Source of the DNA: Vibrio neonatus
GTDB lineage: Bacteria > Pseudomonadota > Gammaproteobacteria > Enterobacterales > Vibrionaceae
Direction of reading: 5' to 3'
Length of the DNA stretch: 64,000 bases
NCBI RefSeq assembly: GCF_024346975.1
Contig: NZ_AP024885.1
Span: 1,984,001-2,048,000, forward strand
The notes under the pieces were generated by a model that did not search any database, was not told where the DNA came from, and saw only the letters and a list, made by a program, of their open reading frames with translations. How positions within the stretch are numbered: the stretch's first letter is position 1; each line of letters starts with the position of its first letter. Positions 30,655-39,285 of the stretch are shown here, in pieces. The translations under genes were made by a program, and so were the position numbers.

Positions 30655-32094
30655 TTATTTATTGTTGAATCTAGATATCACCTCGAATAAATCATTAATT
30701 GGAACAGGCTTACTAAAAAAATAACCTTGTTGAAAAGAAACATCCATTTGGCTTATCTTTTCGGATTGTTCTAAAGTTTCGATACCTTCAGCTAAGCACT
30801 TTAGTCCCATTCCATGACACATTCCTATTAAACCTCTTAATAATAATTCGTCTTTATTATTTGATATATTGACAAAAGAACGATCTATTTTCACTGTATC
30901 TATAGGTAATTCTTTTAAATATCTAGCACCTGAAAAACCAGTTCCCACATCATCAAGATAGAATGTAACACCTATATTATTTAACTTATTCATTTGTTCT
31001 TTTATAAGAATGAACTTACTTATTTCATGTCTCTCCGTTAACTCTAACACTAAATTATCTAAATACTTAACATTAGATGAAATAAAATTAAAAAGATCAT
31101 CATTCATTAATTCATAAGATGCTATATTAATGCTAAAATAAAAATTAGGATTATCTTCTAGAATATGTGATAACTCACTTTGAGATTTAAGTAACATTTG
31201 TTTGGTTAATAAGAAAGATAACCTATTACTCTCTATTATATCAATAAATCCATCTGGATAAATTATCTTACCTTTAGGTGTTTTTAATCTAGCAAGAACT
31301 TCAGTACCTACAATCTCACCTCTTATATTAACGATAGGTTGATAATAAGGCACATACCTTTCTTCGGACAAGTATTTATAAATTAAAATTTTTTTGTTAT
31401 TTTTTAAGCAAACTATAGAAGTTAACATAAACGTGAATATACAGACAAATATAAATATTGCATTCGCTATATTTTCTTTAATTTCGAAAATCAATCGAGA
31501 TAATGAAACGACAGAAGTTATTGAAATATCAAGCCATTCCTGATTAAAACTACTTTTAACTTTAAATCCAAACAATAACTTTTCATATTTCCTAGTCGAT
31601 GCTATATGGTGGTCATTTACTCTTACATTTACATAACGATACTCTTTTTTATTATGCTCATAAAAGAAAAGAATTTGAGGTAGATTATATGCATATATCC
31701 CTCCACTCTCATTTATTTGCACATACTCATCTAATGGAGAAGTTATCGTCATATATGGCGTATTTATATTTGAGCCATTAATATCATTCAAGTATATATA
31801 CAATGGTTTATTATATTCAAACAAACAGTCTTTATTATTTGGTAAATTATTACAACCTTTGTTTTTTATCATAAGATCTTGTTTATTATAATTTAAATCT
31901 TCATGTTTACCCGGAAAGTCTACGATTGGTTTTATGTCGTGATAGATTACATTTAATAGCTTTATGGAATCACTATTTATTTCTTTTACCATAAAAAAAG
32001 CAAATAACAATAACACAGTGGCAATACTAACTATAAAACTTAATATTATAGAGTTTAATAGACCTAGTTTTAATAGAAGCTTTTGCAAAAACAT
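30655..32094 (-). CDS. Membrane EAL-domain cyclic-di-GMP phosphodiesterase with CSS-like periplasmic domain
   Basis: A 479-residue protein with TM helices at about 14-36 and 210-230, a periplasmic domain between them and a C-terminal EAL domain from about residue 240. The catalytic residues are all visible: E265 (here EVL), N323, E351 (LELTER), D381-D382 (LDDVGTG), K402 (VKIDRSF), E436 (AEGIET) and Q455/Q456 (QQGYFFSKP). Active phosphodiesterase is therefore expected. The layout resembles CSS-motif EAL proteins, whose periplasmic cysteines sense redox state; here two cysteines (C81, C90) are present but no literal CSS triplet. The gene is much more AT-rich than its neighbours, which suggests transfer. 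Confidence 0.85.
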   Translation of the reverse strand: MFLQKLLLKLGLLNSIILSFIVSIATVLLLFAFFMVKEINSDSIKLLNVIYHDIKPIVDFPGKHEDLNYNKQDLMIKNKGCNNLPNNKDCLFEYNKPLYIYLNDINGSNINTPYMTITSPLDEYVQINESGGIYAYNLPQILFFYEHNKKEYRYVNVRVNDHHIASTRKYEKLLFGFKVKSSFNQEWLDISITSVVSLSRLIFEIKENIANAIFIFVCIFTFMLTSIVCLKNNKKILIYKYLSEERYVPYYQPIVNIRGEIVGTEVLARLKTPKGKIIYPDGFIDIIESNRLSFLLTKQMLLKSQSELSHILEDNPNFYFSINIASYELMNDDLFNFISSNVKYLDNLVLELTERHEISKFILIKEQMNKLNNIGVTFYLDDVGTGFSGARYLKELPIDTVKIDRSFVNISNNKDELLLRGLIGMCHGMGLKCLAEGIETLEQSEKISQMDVSFQQGYFFSKPVPINDLFEVISRFNNK

Positions 32095-32366
32095 ATCAAA
32101 TATAGTTTAATCTTAAATAGTTACTGTCTCATTTAAATATTACAAAAATATGTCACCACCTAAATTCAGTGGCACTTTACTATCAAAAGTAACTGCATGA
32201 ATGTTTAGTTTTAAGATCATTATTGACTAAAAGATACTTCACGAACTTCTCTAGCTATAATTGATCTAATGGCGTATTAGCACCCTATTTTCTTACTACA
32301 GAAATAGTCAATAATGCACAAAACACCTCAAGATAAATCCATTATTCTTTTGGTCACCCCCTCCAG
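32095..32366. other. AT-rich intergenic region without a visible gene
   Basis: The 272 bases between the EAL gene and truC hold no convincing reading frame or strong hairpin. They share the low G+C of the EAL gene and presumably include its promoter. I see no repeat or integrase that would mark an insertion. Confidence 0.5.
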
Positions 32367-33098
32367 TTACTCCTCAGCAAATACCTCTTGCCAAGTAAAG
32401 CGCTCTATCAACTGACGCCAAGTTTCATCAAAGCGAGCTTCCAGAACTAATTGAACGCCAGTAAACGGGTGTTCAAACTCAAGTCTTGAAGCGTGTAATA
32501 GTAAGCGGTCACTTTGCAGATTATCTTTAAACAAACGATTGTGCTTACCGTCACCGTGCGTGGTATCACCGACAATGGGATGACGTAGATGCTTCATATG
32601 GCGACGAAGTTGATGCTTGCGACCGGTAAGAGGTTGTAGCTCCATTAAACAATAGCGAGAGGTTGGAAAACGCCCAGTTGAGAATGGCACCTCTACCTTT
32701 GCTAGAGGCTTATAATCTGTGATTGCTTCCTGCGCTTCTTTATCTTTATTGGCAAACTTATCGGCAATTTTGTCGTATTCCACTTTCAGGGCATAGTCGA
32801 GTCTATCGCTCTCTTCAATCCAACCACGCACAATCGCATGGTAGGTTTTCTGCATTTGGTGTTCGGCAAACATCGGCATCATTTGTGAAGCCACTTCGCT
32901 AGACAAGGCAAAAACCAATACCCCAGAAGTTGGGCGATCTAAGCGATGCAAAGGAAACACATGTTGACCAATTTGGTCGCGCAGTGTTTGCATCACAAAC
33001 TGAGTCTCTTTTTTATCTAACCAAGAACGATGCACCAACATACCAGCAGGCTTATTGACTGCCACTATGTACTCGTCTTGATAAATAACTTCTAACAT
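32367..33098 (-). CDS. truC: tRNA pseudouridine(65) synthase
   Basis: Makes pseudouridine 65 in tRNA-Ile1 and tRNA-Asp. The RluA-family core is HRLDRPTSGVLVF, with the catalytic Asp. NKPAGMLVHRSWLDK and GRKHQLRRHMKHLRHPIVGD match TruC specifically. The ATG at 33098 is chosen over one three codons upstream: it matches the family start LEVIYQDEY and forms a TAATG overlap with the yqcC stop codon, so translation is coupled. 243 residues. Confidence 0.95.
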   Translation of the reverse strand: MLEVIYQDEYIVAVNKPAGMLVHRSWLDKKETQFVMQTLRDQIGQHVFPLHRLDRPTSGVLVFALSSEVASQMMPMFAEHQMQKTYHAIVRGWIEESDRLDYALKVEYDKIADKFANKDKEAQEAITDYKPLAKVEVPFSTGRFPTSRYCLMELQPLTGRKHQLRRHMKHLRHPIVGDTTHGDGKHNRLFKDNLQSDRLLLHASRLEFEHPFTGVQLVLEARFDETWRQLIERFTWQEVFAEE

Positions 33099-33427
33099 TA
33101 CGCGCAAACCTCATCAATCTGTCTTAGTACTTCTAACACTGGATACCAGCGAACATCATCACTGCACACTTGCTCAAAATAGGGAGTAATCTCAAACCCG
33201 CGCGGCAAGGCAAAATTTGCATTAAGCAGTTGATTCATCTTAGGAATAAAAATCCATTGCAACCATTGCTCTGGGCGCAAAGTATCAATAGCGAAAGGTT
33301 GTTCACTGCTCAACGCCTCTAGTGAAGGTCTATTCGCCTCCCACAAATCGGCTTGTTGGAGCCTACTTTGTGCAGATAATAGCAATTTTTGCATTTGTTT
33401 AGAGATAGTATTCAAGGTATTTCTCAT
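33098..33427 (-). CDS. yqcC: YqcC family protein
   Basis: A 109-residue conserved protein of unknown function, found next to truC in enterobacteria and vibrios. PFAIDTLRPEQWLQWIFIPKM with a following LP.GFEITPYFE is the family core. There is no signal peptide or membrane helix. It shares one base with truC (TAATG). The constant pairing with TruC suggests a link to tRNA modification, but that is inference. Confidence 0.88.
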   Translation of the reverse strand: MRNTLNTISKQMQKLLLSAQSRLQQADLWEANRPSLEALSSEQPFAIDTLRPEQWLQWIFIPKMNQLLNANFALPRGFEITPYFEQVCSDDVRWYPVLEVLRQIDEVCA

Positions 33428-33495
33428 TTGCTCTTGAAATTCGGCGCAAGATTACCATGTTATAGGGAGAGTATGGGCTATTTAGACGCAGGCAA

Positions 33496-34539
33496 ATGAA
33501 AACTATTTCAACACTGACACAAATTTTGAACGACAGCGACTGTCAATTTAAAGTACATGACCTAGGTCGTCGCATTGAATTGATTGCAAACGACGAGTTT
33601 GAAAACATTGAATTAGGCCGACAAGCCTACCCTTATCCAATTCAGCGCCAAGCCCAATTTGCCATCACCTACTGGAATGAGCAAAAACAGCCGTGGATAT
33701 GGTTCCTTAAATTTGACCTCGATGAGCGCGGTCTATTAAGCGCGACCGATATCGGTAATTTTATTAAATTTGTACTAGAAGCGATGGGCTCTAGATTACA
33801 AAAAGAGCTCAGTGAAGAAGCTCAAGAGCAACTGGCAAGCAACCCATACACCTTTAAACCCAAAGAAGATAAGTTGGCGGTATTTAACAGCCAAGTAAGC
33901 GCAGAGCTTGGCCTATCGGCGAGCCAATACTACGCCCACGCACTGACTTACTTTAAAGGCGATTTAGGTTGGAGCAACTGGCAAACAGTTGGACTGCAAG
34001 GCATTACCGATATTTGTGCACGCTTAAAAGAGTCTGGTAATGAGCTGATGGTGAAGAAAAGCTTACCTCACCTACCCACTCAACCACTGTACGCGCTATT
34101 AGGCGCATTAGAGCACTGCGATATTAGCGACTCACTAGCGGCTAGATTGTACGACTTAGCTTTAGAGCAGCTTAATAACCCACAAGGGGATTTATTTTTA
34201 CTGTCAGCTTTAGCACGCGCACTTGCCGGAGACAAAGGCAACAAACTATCGTCACTGGTGACGGCAATACTGTCGGAAAGTAAGTTCAGCCACCAAGAAG
34301 TGTTGATTGCAATAGCAGGTCGCTGTTGGAGCCCACTGCAAGACAGCGCATTGGCTGAACAGTTTTTAATACGCTTGGCAGAAACCAATAATCAAGAGCT
34401 GTTTAACCAGTTGTTTGCTGATTTGGTAATGCAGCCAAAACTGCGCATGGTCATTTTGCCGATGCTACATCAAGCACCGTCTAAAAAATTAGCCGATGCT
34501 CTTATTCACTTACAAAAAAGCGCAAAAGGGCGAAGCTAA
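33496..34539 (+). CDS. DUF3549 family protein
   Basis: A 347-residue soluble protein of the DUF3549 family, common in Vibrionaceae and related marine gamma-proteobacteria. Its function is unknown. The N-terminal third (LGRRIELIANDEFENIELG, the FAITYWNEQKQPWIWFLKF stretch) is a compact mixed domain. The rest is helical, with HEAT-like character around residues 180-340. It is divergent from yqcC with 68 bases between start codons and is followed without a gap by a DUF3301 gene, so the two probably act together. Confidence 0.8.
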   Translation: MKTISTLTQILNDSDCQFKVHDLGRRIELIANDEFENIELGRQAYPYPIQRQAQFAITYWNEQKQPWIWFLKFDLDERGLLSATDIGNFIKFVLEAMGSRLQKELSEEAQEQLASNPYTFKPKEDKLAVFNSQVSAELGLSASQYYAHALTYFKGDLGWSNWQTVGLQGITDICARLKESGNELMVKKSLPHLPTQPLYALLGALEHCDISDSLAARLYDLALEQLNNPQGDLFLLSALARALAGDKGNKLSSLVTAILSESKFSHQEVLIAIAGRCWSPLQDSALAEQFLIRLAETNNQELFNQLFADLVMQPKLRMVILPMLHQAPSKKLADALIHLQKSAKGRS

Positions 34540-34836
34540 ATGGAGCACCTGCTGGCGATACTTGGATGTGCCATATTACTGACTCTGTTCTGGCAACATA
34601 GACGACAAGCCGAACTGGCGAAAGTCGCGATTTCACGTCACTGTAAGCAACTCGAATTGCAAATTGTCAGTATCTCTTCGGGTAGCCATCGAGTTCGTTA
34701 CCCCGATGGCAAACTAGGTTGGCATACGGTGTTTTGCTTTGAGTTTTCAGCTTTAGGCGACGATTGCTATCAAGGTGAACTGACCATGCATGGCATGCGA
34801 TTAGCGCACTTCTATACCCAGCCTTATCGCATTTAA
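34540..34836 (+). CDS. DUF3301 family small membrane-anchored protein
   Basis: A 98-residue protein with one N-terminal hydrophobic segment (LLAILGCAILLTLFW) followed by a basic, cytoplasmic-type region (QHRRQAELAKVAISRHCKQ) and a small beta-rich tail (RVRYPDGKLGW...FCFEFSALGDD). It belongs to DUF3301, of unknown role. Its ATG follows the DUF3549 stop codon with no gap, so the two are translationally linked. Confidence 0.8.
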   Translation: MEHLLAILGCAILLTLFWQHRRQAELAKVAISRHCKQLELQIVSISSGSHRVRYPDGKLGWHTVFCFEFSALGDDCYQGELTMHGMRLAHFYTQPYRI

Positions 34837-34860
34837 TTTTGCAGCTTCCCCCTCACAACT

Positions 34861-34904
34861 AAATCTAAAAGACTGGCATCCAGTCTCTTAGATTTATCTT
34901 TCTT
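34861..34904 (+). terminator. Intrinsic terminator of the DUF3549-DUF3301 operon
   Basis: AAATCTAA and AGACTGG (34861-34876) pair with CCAGTCT and TTAGATTT (34880-34895) with one mismatch per side. The tail ATCTTTCTT is T-rich. Confidence 0.75.
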
Positions 34905-35004
34905 ATCTGTATAGTGCTCATTGAGATATTACGTATCGAGACAGTGTACTCGTGATACCGATTTCGATAGGATGAACCTAAACCTTCAACGAAAAAAATA
35001 GACT

Positions 35005-35286
35005 ATGCCAACCAAAGAAGTGACAGACGAACTCAACCAAGTGTTCCTATCCCTAGAAGCAGAAGGCAAAGAGCCGACTTTAGCGCTCGTCAAAGCGCGC
35101 CTAGCAAGCAAAATTCCTATGCCCGCTCTGATTAGCGCGATTAAAAATTGGAAGAGCAGCAAGCGCGTACCTAAGATTGAAGTGGCTGATGACAGTCGCA
35201 GCGCCGACGGCAAAATCGAAGCCCTTGAACAGCAAATAGCGGCGCTAACTCGTCGCATAGAAGCCCTAGAAAAAGGACAGCAGTAA
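35005..35286 (+). CDS. Small KfrA-like/coiled-coil protein of unknown function
   Basis: A 93-residue protein. The first half ([21 protein letters not shown], the 'LVKARL' and [14 protein letters not shown] segments) resembles the helix-turn-helix N-terminus of KfrA-type DNA-binding proteins. The second half is a leucine/isoleucine heptad coiled coil ([21 protein letters not shown]). A small dimeric DNA-binding protein is plausible but unproven. Its stop overlaps the next start (TAATG), so it is coupled to yaiI. The 168-base gap upstream holds the DUF3301 terminator and presumably its promoter. Confidence 0.7.
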   Translation: MPTKEVTDELNQVFLSLEAEGKEPTLALVKARLASKIPMPALISAIKNWKSSKRVPKIEVADDSRSADGKIEALEQQIAALTRRIEALEKGQQ

Positions 35287-35735
35287 TGAAGATTTGGGTT
35301 GATGCCGATGCCTGTCCAAAAGTGATTCGAGAAACCTTAATTCGCGCCTCAGAGCGCACCGGTATTGAGTGTATTTTCGTTGCCAACCACCCGATCCCGC
35401 TTCCGCAACGAAACACCATTCGTTTTGTTCAGGTAAGCCAAGGCTTTGATATCGCCGATGACGAAATTGCTCTGCGCATTGAAGCTAATGATCTAGTAAT
35501 CACCTCTGACATTCCCTTAGCTGATGAAGTCATTAGCAAAGGCGGACAAGCCCTTAGCAGTCGCGGTGAGCTATTTACCAAAGACAATATTAAAGCACGC
35601 CTTAACGTGCGTGACTTTATGGATACCATGCGCTCATCAGGCGTACAAACCGGTGGCCCTAGCGCATTGTCCCAAACAGATAGACGCGACTTTGCCAATG
35701 CGTTAGATAAAATTCTTGCACGTGCTCCGAAATAA
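35286..35735 (+). CDS. yaiI: YaiI/YqxD family protein (UPF0178)
   Basis: A 149-residue member of the UPF0178 family (E. coli YaiI, B. subtilis YqxD), which has a PIN-like/NYN-like nuclease fold. Acidic residues that could form a metal site lie at the start ([11 protein letters not shown]), middle ([13 protein letters not shown]) and after. Further family segments are GFDIADDEI and [19 protein letters not shown]. Activity has not been shown. It is co-translated with the coiled-coil gene upstream through a one-base overlap. Confidence 0.88.
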   Translation: MKIWVDADACPKVIRETLIRASERTGIECIFVANHPIPLPQRNTIRFVQVSQGFDIADDEIALRIEANDLVITSDIPLADEVISKGGQALSSRGELFTKDNIKARLNVRDFMDTMRSSGVQTGGPSALSQTDRRDFANALDKILARAPK

Positions 35736-35850
35736 CTCTCATTTTTTGCAGATAGTAGTACCTAGAGATAGCCACTTACAGATGTAGCAACTTGCTACAT
35801 TTGTAGCTATCAACAACAATTCCATATTAGAACCACTATGAGGCTAAATT

Positions 35851-36072
35851 ATGGCAACAATAAGTGTACGAATTGATCAAGAGCTCATCGATAAAGCGGC
35901 GATCATGGCAAAAGCTCTAAACCGAACAACCTCTAAGCAAATTGAGCATTGGGCAAAGATCGGAAAGATGATGGAAGATAATCCAGACTTGCCTTATGAA
36001 TTAGTAAAACAAGCTATCACAGCTAAAGCAGAAAAAGACACAGGCAAACTTGAGGCTTACAGCTTTGACTAA
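35851..36072 (+). CDS. ParD-like antitoxin protein without an adjacent toxin
   Basis: A 73-residue protein with an N-terminal ribbon-helix-helix stretch (ATISVRIDQELIDKAAIMAKALNRTTSKQIEHWAK), typical of ParD-like antitoxins. Such proteins bind DNA as dimers and neutralise a ParE or similar toxin through the C-terminal tail. Neither the 115 bases before it nor the 143 bases after it hold a toxin gene, and a terminator follows at once. It may be a solitary regulator of the ParD-like family or the remnant of a toxin-antitoxin pair. Confidence 0.75.
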   Translation: MATISVRIDQELIDKAAIMAKALNRTTSKQIEHWAKIGKMMEDNPDLPYELVKQAITAKAEKDTGKLEAYSFD

Positions 36073-36098
36073 AATTACTACTGTTCTTCATAAAAACC

Positions 36099-36135
36099 AA
36101 AAAGGCTAGAGCATATTTTTGCTCTAGCCTTTTTA
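36099..36135 (+). terminator. Intrinsic terminator of the ParD-like gene
   Basis: Perfect stem AAAGGCTAGAGC (36101-36112) / GCTCTAGCCTTT (36121-36132), followed by TT. The A-run on the far side makes it potentially bidirectional for the convergent FAD-dehydrogenase gene. Confidence 0.88.
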
Positions 36136-36215
36136 TCTGATGACATAATAACCAGTAACAGGAATGCACAATGCTTGAGCCTTGCGACTATTCTCTCTTA
36201 CTATAAACGCAGGAA

Positions 36216-37829
36216 TTAACCTTGCGCTTTCCCAACCATAGACAGTGCTAACGCTTCTGCGACTTTAATACCGTCGATGCCGGCAGACAAAATACCGCCC
36301 GCATAACCAGCTCCTTCACCCGCAGGATAGAAGCCTTTTAGATTAACGCTTTGATAGTCTTTATCACGCTTAATGCTAAGCGGTGATGAGGTGCGTGTTT
36401 CTACGCCAGTCAACAAACCATCGGCGCTAGCAAAGCCTTTAATTTTCTTATCAAAAGCTGGGATCGCTTCACGAATCGCTTCGATTGCGTAATCAGGCAG
36501 CGCTTTAGAAATGTCCGTTAGCTTGATGCCCGGCGTGAATGACGGTTCAACATTGCCAATCGCTGTTGGATCTGAACCTTTTAAGAAGTCGCCAATTTTC
36601 TGCGCGGGCGCATCGTAAGTTTCGCCGCCCAGTTTAAAGGCGCCTGACTCCAACTCACGTTGTAAACGAATACCGGCCAGTGCATCACCTGGGTAATCTT
36701 GCTCAGGTGAAATGCCCACCACAATAGCGCTGTTTGCGTTACGCTCGGCGCGAGAGTATTGACTCATGCCATTAGTCACTACGCGCCCTTCTTCTGAGGT
36801 TGCTGCAACCACAGTGCCACCTGGACACATACAGAAGCTGTATACCGTGCGACCATTTTTACAGTGATGGACTAGTTTATAATCCGCCGCGCCCAAAATT
36901 GGATTACCCGCATTTTTACCAAAGCGAGCTTCATCAATCATGGATTGCTTATGTTCGATGCGAAAACCCACGGAAAATGGTTTGGCTTCCATGTATACAC
37001 CGCGCTCATGCAGCATTTCAAACGTATCACGCGCACTGTGTCCAACCGCCAACACAACATGACGAGATTTGATCTCTTCGCCATTAGACAGGGTAACGCC
37101 CGTCAGTTGACCATCTTCGATGTGCAAATCATCCACGCGCGTGCTAAAGCGGATTTCGCCGCCCAGTTCGATAATTTTAGCGCGCATTTTTTCAATCATA
37201 GTCACTAACTTGAAGGTGCCAATGTGTGGCTTGCTAACGAATTTGATTTCGGCAGGAGCGCCCGCATCGACAAATTCATTAATTACTTTACGACTATAAA
37301 ACTTAGGGTCTTTGATTTGACTGTATAACTTACCGTCAGAGAATGTACCTGCGCCGCCTTCACCAAACTGTACGTTAGATTCAGGGTTAAGATTACGCTT
37401 ACGCCAAAAACCAAAAGTATCTTTGGTGCGTTCACGCACTTCTTTACCACGCTCAACAATGATTGGCTTAAAGCCCATTTGTGCCAATACCAGTCCAGCA
37501 AACAAACCACAAGGACCAAAGCCAATCACTACGGGACGCTCGGTCAAATTCTGTGGCGCTTTCGCAACAAACTTGTACTCCATATCAGGAGTCACTTTTA
37601 CGTGCGGATCACTAGCAAAGGCTTCTAACAGTTCAGCCTCGTTTGCCACTTCTACATCCAGTGTGTAAATCAATAAAATCTTAGATTTTTTACGAGCATC
37701 GTAGCCACGTTTAAATACATTAAAGGAAAGAACTTCTGCTGCGGTAATGCCAAGCTTTTTAGTAATGGCTGCCTGAATCGCCTCTTCCTTATGATCTAAA
37801 GGAAGTTTAATTTCGGTTAAACGTATCAT
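36216..37829 (-). CDS. Uncharacterised FAD-dependent dehydrogenase (COG2509 type)
   Basis: A 537-residue flavoprotein. A small N-terminal domain (about 1-95) is followed by the Rossmann FAD-binding motif in VVIGFGPCGLFAGL (about 98-111) and an ERG stretch after the second strand. FGEGGAGTFSDGKLYSQ and YPAGEGAGYAGGILSAGIDG are features of the COG2509 family, seen widely in bacteria but without an assigned substrate. It is soluble, with no membrane segments. It stands alone between the ParD-like gene (convergent) and fdxA (divergent). Confidence 0.85.
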   Translation of the reverse strand: MIRLTEIKLPLDHKEEAIQAAITKKLGITAAEVLSFNVFKRGYDARKKSKILLIYTLDVEVANEAELLEAFASDPHVKVTPDMEYKFVAKAPQNLTERPVVIGFGPCGLFAGLVLAQMGFKPIIVERGKEVRERTKDTFGFWRKRNLNPESNVQFGEGGAGTFSDGKLYSQIKDPKFYSRKVINEFVDAGAPAEIKFVSKPHIGTFKLVTMIEKMRAKIIELGGEIRFSTRVDDLHIEDGQLTGVTLSNGEEIKSRHVVLAVGHSARDTFEMLHERGVYMEAKPFSVGFRIEHKQSMIDEARFGKNAGNPILGAADYKLVHHCKNGRTVYSFCMCPGGTVVAATSEEGRVVTNGMSQYSRAERNANSAIVVGISPEQDYPGDALAGIRLQRELESGAFKLGGETYDAPAQKIGDFLKGSDPTAIGNVEPSFTPGIKLTDISKALPDYAIEAIREAIPAFDKKIKGFASADGLLTGVETRTSSPLSIKRDKDYQSVNLKGFYPAGEGAGYAGGILSAGIDGIKVAEALALSMVGKAQG

Positions 37830-38116
37830 AGTGATGTCTCGTAGTCGGTGTCTTAGCTAGGTTTTAGCTATTCAGTTGTCGTAACAAGCGGTGAATAATT
37901 GTACGCCCAGCTCACAATGGCAGGAATTTTACGCCAACTTGAAGGTGCTGTCATATTTATTCCCCGTCCCTTGCCAGAATTTACTTTGCCCTATCAGTGC
38001 TAAACTGAGCAATATAGCCAAAGGTGAGATATGGATATTTTCAGCGACAAATATTGTTTTTTGTAACGGTATCCGTATCATCGCCCCTCAGAAAAATAGA
38101 ACATAGAGAGCTCATC

Positions 38117-38440
38117 ATGGCGTTTGTCGTAACCGATAACTGTATACAGTGTAAATATACTGACTGCGTGGCGGTATGCCCTGCGGACGCATTTTATGAA
38201 GGGCCTAACTTTATGGTGATAAGTCCTATTGAATGCATCGACTGTGGATTGTGCGTACCTGAGTGTGACGCGCAAGCTATCTTTCAAGAAGATGAATTAA
38301 CGCCAGACCAAGAAGTGTTCATTGCGTTAAACGAAGAACTTGCCGAAGTTTGGCCTAACATCACAGAAGTTAAGCCGGCACTGCCTGAAGCTGAAAAATG
38401 GAATGGTGTGCCCGATAAATTGGACATGCTAGAAAAATAG
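38117..38440 (+). CDS. fdxA: Seven-iron ferredoxin FdxA
   Basis: A 107-residue 7Fe-8S ferredoxin, a low-potential electron carrier. The first cluster motif is C9-x2-C12-x4-C17-x3-C21-P (3Fe-4S type spacing). The second is C40-x2-C43-x2-C46-x3-C50 (4Fe-4S). An acidic C-terminal extension follows. The ATG at 38117 follows an AGAGAG ribosome site and begins exactly at [11 protein letters not shown]; the frame open to 38024 is non-coding extension. Partner enzymes are not nearby. Confidence 0.93.
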   Translation: MAFVVTDNCIQCKYTDCVAVCPADAFYEGPNFMVISPIECIDCGLCVPECDAQAIFQEDELTPDQEVFIALNEELAEVWPNITEVKPALPEAEKWNGVPDKLDMLEK

Positions 38441-38465
38441 AGCCACTGACGGCTCTATTTATTTG
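38433..38465 (+). terminator. Terminator shared by fdxA and the convergent methyltransferase gene
   Basis: AAATAGAGCC (38435-38444) pairs with GGCTCTATTT (38451-38460) and is followed by ATTT. It overlaps the fdxA stop codon and has an A/T-rich flank on both sides, so it can serve both genes. Confidence 0.78.
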
Positions 38466-38489
38466 GATTAGCGACTTGCTATATAGCAA

Positions 38490-39227
38490 CTATTTACTGT
38501 GCTGACGGCGAATATTATCCAAAATAATCCCCGTTGCCATGGCAACATTCAGAGACTCTGCCTGACCAAACGCAGGAATGGTCACTTTATCAGTGACAAA
38601 CTTTGCAGCGGCCTCACGCACGCCATGCGACTCACTGCCCATCAGTAAAATCCCCTCACTGCTGAACGCTTTTTGATGGGTACTTTCCCCTTCCAAAAAC
38701 GCGCCATACACAGGAATTGGTGCTTGCTCTAAATAGCTCGGCAAATCTAACTGACTAACGAATACACGCCCAAAACTGCCCATAGTGGCACTGATGGTTT
38801 TAGGGTTGTATGGATCGGCGCAATCGGTACTGGCGATAATGTGCTTAATGCCATACCAATCCGCAACGCGAATAATCGTGCCTAAGTTACCCGGATCGGA
38901 AACACCATCTAAAGCGATCATCAAACCTTGTGCGACTGGCGTTGCAACGGTTGGGATCTCCACCACCGCAATGGCGGCATTGTTGCTGACCAAAGTGCTG
39001 GCTTTAGTTAAATCATCAAGAGAAGCTTCTACGCAGTCAAAGTTTTGCAAAGCTTGACCGTTTGCCTGTAAAAACTCCGAGGTCGCAAATACGGTTTTGA
39101 CGACTAACTGGCTATTACACAGCTCCAACACGTTTTTCTCACCTTGCACTAAAAACAAGCCATGAGCTTTACGTTGTTTCTTTTGCCCTAACGCGCGCAG
39201 AAGTTTAATTTGGTTTTTCGAGATCAT
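38490..39227 (-). CDS. TrmH/SpoU-family RNA 2'-O-methyltransferase
   Basis: A 245-residue SPOUT methyltransferase using S-adenosylmethionine. A substrate-binding N-terminal domain (KKQRKAHGLFLVQGEKNV) precedes the knot. The three SpoU motifs are LDGVSDPGNLGTIIRVADW, LLMGSESHG and IPAFGQAESLNVAMATGI. The RNA target cannot be told; it is close to the unassigned TrmH-like proteins rather than to TrmL. The ATG at 39227 is preferred to 39260: it begins at ISKNQIKLLRAL and has a TGGAAAAAG ribosome site. Confidence 0.88.
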   Translation of the reverse strand: MISKNQIKLLRALGQKKQRKAHGLFLVQGEKNVLELCNSQLVVKTVFATSEFLQANGQALQNFDCVEASLDDLTKASTLVSNNAAIAVVEIPTVATPVAQGLMIALDGVSDPGNLGTIIRVADWYGIKHIIASTDCADPYNPKTISATMGSFGRVFVSQLDLPSYLEQAPIPVYGAFLEGESTHQKAFSSEGILLMGSESHGVREAAAKFVTDKVTIPAFGQAESLNVAMATGIILDNIRRQHSK

Positions 39228-39285
39228 TCTTTTTCCACAAAATTTGTTCAGAAAGTCCACCTAAAGTACAGCCGAATAAAGCTAG

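Noticed and set aside
35851..36215. Complete toxin-antitoxin module
   Set aside because: Only the antitoxin-like frame is present. The remaining 143 bases contain mainly a terminator.
37830..38116. N-terminal extension of fdxA (frame open from 38024)
   Set aside because: The extension is not ferredoxin-like, and the ATG at 38117 has a ribosome site and begins exactly at the conserved sequence. The gap looks like plain promoter region.
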